The notes under the pieces were generated by a model. The model was not told the origin of the DNA. It searched no databases and worked only from the letters and a program-made list of their open reading frames with translations. From Ichthyosporea sp. XGB-2017a (Eukaryota > Opisthokonta > Ichthyosporea): 23,424 bases of DNA. The DNA is taken from assembly GCA_002811675.1 (NCBI GenBank), contig PDIM01010462.1:1-23424 (forward strand), in the 5' to 3' direction. How positions within the stretch are numbered: the first letter of the stretch is position 1; every line of letters starts with the position of its first letter. The translations under genes and the position numbers were made by a program. Shown piece after piece: positions 8,489 through 16,601 of the stretch.

Positions 8489-8828
8489 GGATTAAATACC
8501 AAGCAATATCAACACAATCAATATACTGAAACAACACAACTATACAAATCTTCAGCAGACTTTGACAGAGTTGCAAAATCAACTGTAAAATGAAAATAAA
8601 GGGACAAATGAAAAAAAAAAAGAAATAAAAATAATAGAAAAATCTCCCTACAGTTCTCACATGGGCGTCGGAATAATAACAACCCCACCCCTAACCCCAC
8701 TGACCACGTGTCGGGCTCTTTGTGTAAACGGCCCCCCTCGCCTTCTTGTTTCATATTTTCTTTTTTCCCGCAGTGTTGTGCAGAAAGCGGAATTTCGATT
8801 TGGTAACTTTGTATTTTAGGGATTCATA
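8489..8828. promoter_or_regulatory. Divergent promoter between DDX51 and the SEC14-like gene
   Basis: 340 bp between head-to-head starts. CCCCACCCCTAACCCCAC at 8683-8700 is followed by CACGTG at 8705-8710, the same two elements as in the PDCD2/TAF10 promoter and at a similar distance (about 130 bp) from the plus-strand ATG. An A-rich run lies at 8609-8641. Confidence 0.6.
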
Positions 8829-10655
8829 ATGACAACCGAACAGCCGCCAAGTGATTTTGAGCTGCGTGGTCGCATGCTGAGTTTTGATAATTTGACTGAT
8901 GCGCAATCAAACGCATTGACTGAGTTTGTGAAGAGGGTGGAAGATTTACCTTTTCTGCAGGCTCCGCGCGATGTTGAAGAGTATTTGGTGGAGAAGCTGG
9001 TGGATGATGAAGAGTATATGCTGAGATGGCTGGTAGCTAGAGATTTCAATGTCGATCAAGCGGAGAAGATGATTAGGAATCATGCGGAGTTCCGGAAAGA
9101 ATTTGGTAAGATCTTTCGTTTTTGTTTTTGTTTTTTTTTCAGTAGATTGACTGTTTTCTTTCTTTTATTTTTATTTTTTTTTTGTCTGCGTAGATGCGGA
9201 TAATCTATTGAATGGAGAATATCTTCCCCGAGAGGCCCTTACAAAGTACTTTCCAGCTGGCTGGCATGGGATTTCTAAACAGGGATGCCCAATCTTCATC
9301 GAGAGAATAGGAAACTTTGACGCCAAAGGCCTCATTTATTCTTGCACACTTCAGGAGATGCTGAAATTGAAAGCATATCATGGGGAAAGGTAGCAATCGT
9401 TTACAGAATGGTTTTGTTGTGCAGTTCTGTTTTGATTAACAGCTGGATGATTTCTTTTTATTTGTAGGCATTTGAGTTTGATTCGGAAAAACAAAAAGCT
9501 CTATCCGGACAAAAATGTGAATAAGATCATTATTATCATTGACATGGATGGGTTTGGTTATAAGCATTTATGGAGACCAGGGATCAAGCTTGCCAAAACT
9601 ATATCTCATCAATTTCAAGATAACTATCCTGAGATTGCGAAGCACTTTTTAATCATCAACCCTCCAACAATCTATTCTCTCGCTTTCAGTATTGTAAAGC
9701 CTATACTTCAGAGGCGTGTCCAAGAAAAAAGTACGTAATTATTAGTATTTGTGTGGTGTCCTTGACCGTTTTCCTCTATTCATTGTTGACAGTGGTTTTT
9801 GACTTTTGAATGGTGCTCACCAAATTTTGGTTTTTATATGTAGTTGTTCTAATTAGTGGAAAGCCAAAAGATGGCCTTTTGAAGTACATTGATGAAGAGA
9901 ACCTGCCAGTGTTCTTGGGGGGCTTATCTGAAGGGGCGGAGCCGGTTGACCCAGAAAGCATATCAAAGGAAGATCTTCCAAAATTTCTTGATCGAGTCAC
10001 TCATGGAGGGGACATTCCAGAGTCATATTATTTAAAAAACAACTTTGAAGCGCACTGTGAGAACTTTTCAACTATGACTGTTTCCGCACGCGATGCGCTT
10101 GTCATGGGAGCTCTCGTAGATGATCCTTCGTCGCTGTTCAATTGGGAATTCACTACGTGCAAGAACGACATCGGGTTCGGTGTGTATTACATTCCTTTAG
10201 AGGATACAAAGAAGATTATTAAAAAGGAAGGGTCAACAGAAATGAAAAGTTTTGGGCACGCTTGTGAGCTGTTAAATGAGGATAAAAAGTTCAAAAAACA
10301 CGTATTGAAATTCCTTAAAAAGATTGATTTTAATGACATGTCTTCAGGAAGAGTTGAAGACGCCAGCGAAACCAAAAGCAACAGCGGGTGCTCGGACGAT
10401 TTCAAGCCAAACGTGTGTGAATTGCAAAAGCCTGACCGAGTCCAAAGCCATATTATCCCCGAACAAGGAGCTGTGCGCTGTGAGCATCCAGGACTTTACA
10501 TTGCGGTCTTTGATAATCGGTACAGCATATTCAGAAGCAAGGAGGTCCATTGCTTTGCTAGAATTCTTAGCGAAAATCAGAATTCAGAAGATGTCGGAGG
10601 GGGCGCATCGGTTTTGTCTCCAGACGAAGTGATTTATTTTACTCAAAAGGAATAA
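8829..10655 (+). CDS. SEC14-like CRAL-TRIO plus GOLD domain lipid-transfer protein
   Basis: Four exons: 8829-9105, 9194-9389, 9468-9730, 9844-10655. Introns of 88, 78 and 113 nt have GT-AG ends and restore the frame (EF-DADN, GER-HLS, EKIVLISGK), giving 515 residues. SEC14L-type proteins bind phosphoinositides or hydrophobic ligands and couple lipid sensing to Golgi or membrane signalling. Residues 35-95 form the CRAL-TRIO N-terminal helix bundle (MLRWLVARDFNVDQAEKMI). The lipid-binding CRAL-TRIO domain follows to about 272 (PIFIERIG, KIIIIIDMDGFGYKHLW, DNYPEIAKHFLIINPPTIYSLAFSIVKPIL, KYIDEENLPVFLGG). A GOLD domain spans about 314-486 (LFNWEFTTCKNDIGFGVYY, then VQSHIIPEQGAVRCEHPGLYIAVFDNRYSIF). 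A polar, possibly disordered insert of about 40 residues splits the GOLD domain. Which SEC14L paralogue it matches is unclear. Confidence 0.93.
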
Positions 10656-10656
10656 A
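10651..10656 (+). terminator. PolyA signal overlapping the SEC14-like stop codon
   Basis: AATAAA at 10651-10656 contains the TAA stop (10653-10655). The 3' UTR would be only about 10-30 nt. No other AATAAA lies before the converging RAD18 stop. Confidence 0.5.
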
Positions 10657-10709
10657 TTAGGAATAGAACCATAGAATTGAGGTGTGTATATGCTTTGTGT
10701 GCTAGGTGG

Positions 10710-10715
10710 TTTATT
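10710..10715 (-). terminator. PolyA signal touching the RAD18 stop codon
   Basis: Minus-strand AATAAA begins with the last base of the RAD18 TGA (10717-10715). The two converging stops are 59 bp apart and each has its signal on top of it. Confidence 0.5.
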
Positions 10716-12034
10716 CACTTTACTCCCCTTTTGGCAGAAAGTCTAGCTTGCTCTATTAGCCGGTTAAATTCCTCTCTGTGCTCATTTATATATTCGTTCA
10801 TTCTTTTTCGAACCTGTTCTTCATTTACATTTTTAATCACTGTGCTTAGTCTGTTACTATTCCTTGCAGCTTGTTTTGCATAGTTTTTTGTTGTCTCTTC
10901 GTGCATCATTACTTCTTTGATGATTTCCTCTCTTGGTCTTGGTGTGATCTTATCTGCTTCGCTATTAAACCGGCGCACAAACTCTTTATGTCTATTTATC
11001 ATTTCCTATATGGGTAAAGCAATGGTGTTAATACAGTTAGACAGAATACAAAAAGATAACAAAATAAAACAAAAATGGCATATATTTTCGCTTCCAATAC
11101 GTACATCTCTGTTACCATGAGTTGGGAGTCCATCTTCCACAAGCACTTGTTTCAGAGCTGACTCCTTGCGAAGAGAGTTGTAGAATCTCACTGGAAGCCT
11201 TGGGTTGTTGACGGGCTTACTGCTATTTGCTGGGACACGTGTGGCCACTGTGACCTCGTAATTCTCCGGATCCTTTTCTCCCTTCAAGCAATAATTGTCC
11301 ATATGGCTGTTCACTAGCTTCTCCGGCACTTTGTGAGAACATATTGGGCAAGTAATCAGAATACCTGCTTTAGATTCGCTGCCTTCTGTTTTCTGCTTCT
11401 TTGTAGCATATTCTGTTTCAAGTACAGACGAAGCTTTTTCTTTTCCTTTCCCACTCAAAGGCGTACTTGCAGGTTGCATTTTCCTTTTCTTAGTAGCAGA
11501 TCCTAACATGCTAGTCTCAGCAGTTGATACCTCCTGTGGCAAAGAAGTGCAGCTATCGGAATCATCCAGCTCAATCACCTCTGACTTTGTCTCTGAGGCA
11601 ATCATAGAACTCTTATCAGCCACAGAGCGGCGGTTCTTACTCTCATTGTCTTTGTTTGAAAAGGAAGACGAAGAACGTTTGCTTTTGGGTGCAACATTAT
11701 CATTTCCCACAACTTTGCCTTCATTGGCAAACAGCAACAATTGAGGGCGTAGAATAGAATATGTACAGATGAGCCTTTCAATGGCTCGGTTATTCTTAAG
11801 CTCCATTTTGGTTGCTGGGGTAAAGCAGGATGGGCATTTCTTGTTTTCTGCCAAATAGTTGCGTATGCATAGCGAGCAAAAGTTGTGAGAGCAAGAAGTC
11901 AGCATCATGGCTGTTTTGCAAAATTCAAAGCATATTCCACATCTCAGCTCCCTATCAATCTCTTGAAACCGCGCATCTTTAAAATCGGTAGGCTCAGTGA
12001 CCTCTGCCTCCAAGGGAACCGCCATCATTAGCAA
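10715..12034 (-). CDS. RAD18: E3 ubiquitin ligase RAD18
   Basis: Two exons, 12034-11105 and 11005-10715, with a 99-nt phase-0 intron (11104-11006); splicing yields HGNRD-EMINRHKEF and 406 residues. RAD18 with RAD6 monoubiquitinates PCNA at stalled replication forks. The C3HC4 RING finger is complete (C32, C35, C48, H50, C53, C56, C67, C70). A UBZ4-type zinc finger has C229, C232, H244 and C249. The SAP domain (about 280-318; LPVRFYNSLRKESALKQVL, then DGLPTHGNRD) is split by the intron. The C-terminal helices (NRHKEFVRRFN to LIEQARLSAKRG) correspond to the RAD6-binding region. A SUMO-interaction-like motif VIELDDSD lies at 153-160. The middle is Ser/Lys-rich with likely nuclear localisation signals (ATKKRKM, ATKKQK). 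The start could also be Met3, Met4 or Met1 of the MLMM cluster. Confidence 0.95.
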
Positions 12035-13111
12035 GAGAAAGAAGTGATTTCAACGGTGATGATTTAAAATATGTACACAAGCCAACAACTACAAGCATGC
12101 ACTACCAAACTGATTTCATTAGTTTACCATTCACTACTTTGCTACTGCAATTTACCACATCGGCCATCGCCAAATAGGATGCAGAAAAGGAGAAAAACAC
12201 AAACAAAGAATTCACAGAAGAAAAAAGAGGAAGAAAAGGAAGAGGAAACAAAGCTGAAGTGGCCACACTCCACAGACAGACCACAGCTGTAGTTTGACTT
12301 CTTCACGTCCCCTAACCAGCCCCCCTTCCCTTTCTCATGCTTCTTCTTCCTCCCTTGTGTGTAAAGACGCGCCAAGAATGTCCCCAAGTGACGTGACGCT
12401 CAAGTGACGACCCTGCAGTCTGCTTTAGACTGGGGTGGGGACTACAGTGGACTCAGTTCTGTTAGCATCAGGGGGTGCTGCAAGGAATATTGCTTTTGCC
12501 GATGGAACTGTGAATAATGCTATGACTCCTTTATAGATAGAGGAACGCAAATGTATAAAAGGGGATGCATGTTTCAGGCAATTTGTTCACAACGGAATTA
12601 CGAGCGTGATAACGATAAAGATGCCACAATGTTAGTGTTGGGGCTACACGAGGTGAAGATGAAGAGGTCTTGTCTTTTCTGACACTCGCTCTTGCTGTTT
12701 TACTCTTCCCATCTTCTTTTCCTTTCGTTTCTGCTATCGTTTGTCTGAATTCTTATCCTTATTTTCCTTCATTTTGTAAAGAGTCAGTTTGTAGCCGGGG
12801 GCTCAAAGTGTCACTAGCTAATTCTCAGTCTTAAAATTTTAAACTGCATGATCTGATACTCTAAGAGTCTCTAAAGTAGAGTCAGCACTGGCGAGAATTC
12901 ATTTGTCAAAGGGAGGCTTTGATAGAAAAGCAGACACCATACATCCTTCATTACCAATGGGCGTCTGCAATATACATTTGAAATCGATTTATTAAGTTGA
13001 TCTGCTCGGTAATTGAGTACATTGTCATGTTTTACGAGGTGCAAGACATTCCATACAGTTGAAAGATAGTTCAGTGTTAAAGGGCATAGCGGCCTTATCC
13101 TGGAGCCCCTC
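12035..13111. other. Intergenic, 1.08 kb, with an orphan TATA box
   Basis: The RAD18-proximal part has a purine-rich run (12180-12260) and CACGTCCCCTAACC at 12304-12317. TGACGTGA (CRE-like) lies at 12389-12396 and TATAAAAGGGG at 12554-12564. Downstream on the plus strand no open frame longer than a few tens of codons was found; pyrimidine-rich sequence covers about 12670-12775. A minus-strand AATAAA at 12993-12988 could serve the MXRA7-like gene. Confidence 0.55.
12554..12564 (+). promoter_or_regulatory. Strong TATA box without an evident downstream gene
   Basis: TATAAAAGGGG is a near-consensus TATA element, stronger than anything seen at the housekeeping genes in this window. Downstream plus-strand ATGs (12620, 12629) lead only to very short frames. 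Confidence 0.45.
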
Positions 13112-13823
13112 TTAACCTGTGTACATTTTCATTTGCGCAGCTATGTCTTCCATGGAATCAAGTCCTAGATTCTTGTTTTCAGACTTTTGAGCCAACTCAA
13201 ATATTTTCGCTAGCTGCTCACTCTGAAGTCTGTTGACATATCAAAAGATTCGTTCAAGTGTATGGGCGGAAAAGAGAATGAAAACTTCGTTAGGAATAAT
13301 CGCAATAATGATAGCTCGGCTCAATAAAACTCACCTTCTTTCTTCAGCTGGATCAATATCCTTTGCAAAATTGGGAACAGCGGGTGTTTGGCCCACTTGA
13401 GATGCTTTGATGGCATTAAGCTGGTCCAACTTTCGCTTCGCCTCAAAATATTTATCGGTTATGTCATCAACTTCGTCCTTCAGTGAATTATTCAGGGCCA
13501 AGCAACCATGTTGAAGATTTAGTACAATAGTGTCTATGTGATACACAGTATATATATTTCAATTCACTTACATTTGGTTCCCGGTGCAAGCTCGCCAACT
13601 TTTCTTCCCTTTCCTTTTCCAGTTGCCATACCACCGCTTTGGCGACTATTTTTTCGGTAATTAAAGCTATGATTATGCAGCATATTGTGAAGAGCAATAC
13701 AACTCTCCAATCAATAACTACATGTTTAAAATTACCAGGAAGAAGTTTAACCACCGAGTTTACAGATTCTTTAAACGATTCCATTATTGAACCAAGTATT
13801 TCCATTTGAAATTCACTTAACAT
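13112..13823 (-). CDS. MXRA7-like single-pass membrane protein
   Basis: Three exons proposed: 13823-13572, 13477-13335, 13229-13112, giving 170 residues. Donors are clear (GTAAGT at 13571, GTGAGT at 13334) and the second acceptor (CAACAG, ending 13230) is good. The first acceptor (CTGAAG, ending 13478) is weak; TTTTGAG a little downstream is also in phase, so 85-96 may be absent. A membrane helix covers about 39-60 (WRVVLLFTICCIIIALI), followed by a charged coiled-coil-like stretch (WQLEKEREEKLASLHREPN and DEVDDITDKYFEAKRKLDQL). The C-terminus (AEERRLQSEQLAKIFELAQ, then LDSMEDIAAQMKMY) resembles the conserved helical end of matrix-remodelling-associated protein 7: E-E-x-R-x-Q-x-E-Q-L-A-x-I-F-x-L, then Q-x-x-x-Y near the end. 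That resemblance is from memory of the family. MXRA7 molecular function is poorly known. Confidence 0.62.
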
Positions 13824-14504
13824 TTAAATTCAGGCCCAAAAAAAGTCCCGCCTCTCTCTACTCCACTTACAGACACCAACGGAATATTCACATCGATTAT
13901 CTATCACTGAGCTTCAGATCGGAGCAGGCAGTGAGTCTTTCGCCCTTAATCTACACGTACACACTGTAAAGACTCAGAGGAGACTTTGTTGTGGAATAAA
14001 GTGCCTTAATTATCAATCATGAATAGAAATAATAAAAATAGTGTTTGTGTTATTTGTATGTTAAAAATAGATTTGAAAGAAGAATAAAATATGTATTTCC
14101 CTCGAGGGAATTAATTGATTGAATTGGACTTTTATATCGAATAATTACGTCCATTTATTTATTTACTGTTTGGAATGGTATTGTGCCTGTTTTGTTTACA
14201 CAGGGGGATGCAAGATTTTGATAGTTATCCGTGTATCTGTCCCTGATTTCCCTCTCTACCATCTCCAGTCCCCGGGATTGCTTTCCTCTTAACATGGTTG
14301 TGTGTACAACATGTGTGTAATGGGTGACAACTGACAGGCTAGCTTTTATATACCTGCATTTCTAGTTTTGGTGAAGCATTTAGCTTGTTGTCTGTTGGTT
14401 TGGTTGAGCGCTGTGGCAGTAAATTCATGTTAGTGGCTTTTTATCTCCCTTCCGTTAATATCCACGTTCTTTTCCACTTGAAGAAGCAGTTGTAGTGTAC
14501 CAGA
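13824..14504. other. Divergent intergenic region upstream of PARG and the MXRA7-like gene
   Basis: 681 bp, AT-rich in the middle (about 13995-14180), no supported gene. It contains a perfect 14-bp palindrome at 14097-14110 and a TATA-like TTTTATATAC at 14344-14353, about 155 bp upstream of the PARG ATG. The CCCTAACC/CACGTG pair is absent. Confidence 0.5.
14097..14110. repeat. Perfect 14-bp palindrome
   Basis: TTCCCTCGAGGGAA is its own reverse complement. It could be a binding site for a dimeric factor or a chance occurrence in AT-rich surroundings. Confidence 0.6.
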
Positions 14505-16283
14505 ATGAATCAGAAGCAATTTTTATCTTCCTCTACTCCCTCTTCGTCGAGTTCTTCCCCAAAGATGTTCAAATCATCTTCTCAAGTTGTGAAAGCCTCT
14601 CTGGCAGGGCAACTGAACAAAGTGCCAGCCCAATCAAAATCAAAACGATTGTGCGCAATTGTTGAAGCAACTGTACCGATGCCTCCTGATTTTTCAGCGA
14701 GTAGTCATGCTGTATTGATTGAAAAGCCCGTGGGGCCGTTAGCTTCCCCCCCAATTGCATACCCTTTGGAATACATTGATGGATGGGACTCGCATTATGT
14801 TAGGCTTCCATGCTCAGCTAATAATGTATATGTGGCAATGGAAGGCGATGAAAAGGAGTTTCGTTCTCGCTGGGAGTTGATTAGGAAGGCATTGGAATCT
14901 CCTATTAAAAACTCATATGCGATTGAAAGATGCATCCTCTCATACAATTCACGATATACCAGTCAGTGGGACTTTAGCGGACTTCACAACTTTTTCAGGG
15001 AGCATTGCAGTGCCGAAGAAAGAGCAATCATCAATGAACAAACTCTCCCAGCGATTTGCAAATTGGCTTTAAAGCTACCTTTGCTTTGTACACAACCACT
15101 GCCTCTTCTAAGAACCCAACAAGCACGTTCAGTGACAATGAGTCAAGAGCAAGCTTCATGTCTTCTAGCAAACGCCTTTCTTTGCACCTTTCCCCGACGA
15201 AATACAATTGAAAAAGGGTCAGAATATGATCGCTTTCCTCGAATCAACTTTAGCACTTTATTTATTGGAAATAAGGGGAAATGCACTTCGGTTAACGCCG
15301 CCAAGCTGCGCTCCATTTTTCATTATTTTAATAGAGTTGCAGTGCAACAAGTCCCAATAGGCACCATTACATTCGAGCGTAAAGTAAGCAGGGACTTTCC
15401 TGCGTGGGAAGAGTGTACAGAAAAACTGCGCCAATGCACATTTCTAGCGGAAGGAAAAATTGAGGACGAGGGCTGTGAATATGTGATGTTGGACTTTGCG
15501 AATAAGTTTATTGGCGGGGGTGTGCTTAGTCGAGGGTCTGTTCAGGAAGAAATACTTTTTATGATATATCCCGAACTCATTGTTAGCAGGCTGCTTTGTG
15601 AAGAACTTGCTGACAATGAAAGTTTAATGGTTTATGGGTGCGAAAGGTTTTCTTCTTACGCGGGATATGGTAGTTCTTTCGCGTGGTCTAAACCATTTTA
15701 TGAGAAGAGAGACAGAGATGCGTGGGGTAGACTTGCGAATCAAGTTTTAGCTATAGATGCTTATATTATGTCCAATTTTGAAATGCAGTTGCACGATAAG
15801 TTTTTGTATAGAGAGCTAAACAAGGCATTCTCCGGTTTTCACTATAATTCATTTTTGGGAGGAAGGCCAGCTGCACTGGCAACAGGGAATTGGGGGTGTG
15901 GGGCTTTCGGGGGGGATCCAATAATTAAAGCATTAATTCAGTTAATGACTGCCGCTGTGTGTGGGAGGGATTTGCTGTACTTCACATTTGGGGATGAAAG
16001 ACTTCAGACCCGGTTGGTGTCAATGTATAGTTTATTAAAAGAAAAGGCAACCGTTGGGGATATCTTGGCAGCTCTTGTTGCCTTTCGTCGTCTAAAATTA
16101 AATGGGCAAGGACTAAACACGGGTTACGACTCGGCTGGAAATCCCCGTCTATTAAAATTCTTGCGAGACTACTTTGAAGAAGCTAACTCAATCCAAACGG
16201 ACGAAACCAGGACTGATTCAAGCTCGACCCTGTCCAGCGCAAAGTCCAGTTCACAAAGTATTGTTTTCAAAACCACGACTTAG
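14505..16283 (+). CDS. PARG: Poly(ADP-ribose) glycohydrolase
   Basis: Single exon, 592 residues. PARG cleaves ribose-ribose bonds of poly(ADP-ribose), reversing PARP signalling in DNA repair and chromatin. The first 85 or so residues are Ser/Pro-rich and probably disordered. The helical accessory region and macrodomain follow. The catalytic signature is intact: LDFANKFIGGGVLSRGSVQEEI, with GGG at about 336-338 and the catalytic pair Glu348-Glu349. TGNWGCGAFGGDP (460-472) forms the ligand loop, and DLLYFTFGDE and TVGDILAALVAF close the fold. A Ser-rich tail of about 40 residues ends the protein. No canonical AATAAA follows within 300 bp; a variant AATATA lies at 16572-16577. The gene converges on the LRR receptor gene, with stops 318 bp apart. 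Confidence 0.97.
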   Translation: MNQKQFLSSSTPSSSSSSPKMFKSSSQVVKASLAGQLNKVPAQSKSKRLCAIVEATVPMPPDFSASSHAVLIEKPVGPLASPPIAYPLEYIDGWDSHYVRLPCSANNVYVAMEGDEKEFRSRWELIRKALESPIKNSYAIERCILSYNSRYTSQWDFSGLHNFFREHCSAEERAIINEQTLPAICKLALKLPLLCTQPLPLLRTQQARSVTMSQEQASCLLANAFLCTFPRRNTIEKGSEYDRFPRINFSTLFIGNKGKCTSVNAAKLRSIFHYFNRVAVQQVPIGTITFERKVSRDFPAWEECTEKLRQCTFLAEGKIEDEGCEYVMLDFANKFIGGGVLSRGSVQEEILFMIYPELIVSRLLCEELADNESLMVYGCERFSSYAGYGSSFAWSKPFYEKRDRDAWGRLANQVLAIDAYIMSNFEMQLHDKFLYRELNKAFSGFHYNSFLGGRPAALATGNWGCGAFGGDPIIKALIQLMTAAVCGRDLLYFTFGDERLQTRLVSMYSLLKEKATVGDILAALVAFRRLKLNGQGLNTGYDSAGNPRLLKFLRDYFEEANSIQTDETRTDSSSTLSSAKSSSQSIVFKTTT

Positions 16284-16601
16284 CGCGACCCGATGGGATT
16301 TGCATGAAATCAACCTCAAGGGAGCGAATGCTATGGAGGTGTTGCGTATTTTGGGAACACTGGGATCATGTGTACAAACGGCGTACATAGCAACGAAGAT
16401 GGAGAGAGGATGTGAAGGATTTCTTTATTTCAAAGGTCGGGATCTTATTGTAGGGACTCTCCTCTTCTCGTTCTATTTCCTCATTGGAACAGTGCTTCGG
16501 GCTGTTAGCTTCCTTACTGAACAAATTTCATACGACGAAAGCTGAAAAGGGGATTTATGTGTATTTAGTTCAATATAGAAACACAAATGTTTTACGCATT
16601 A
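16284..16601. other. Gap between converging PARG and LRR genes
   Basis: 318 bp. A plus-strand frame out of register with PARG stays open from within the PARG 3' end to a stop at 16543-16545; its part past the PARG stop can start at ATG 16333 and encodes 70 residues with one hydrophobic stretch (LIVGTLLFSFYFLIGTVL). I cannot support it as a gene. Minus-strand AATAAA at 16429-16424 is a candidate signal for the LRR gene. Confidence 0.4.

Noticed and set aside
9472-9738. Independent small gene inside the SEC14-like locus
   Set aside because: It is the third exon read past its donor; joining at 9468 and 9730 restores a continuous CRAL-TRIO domain.
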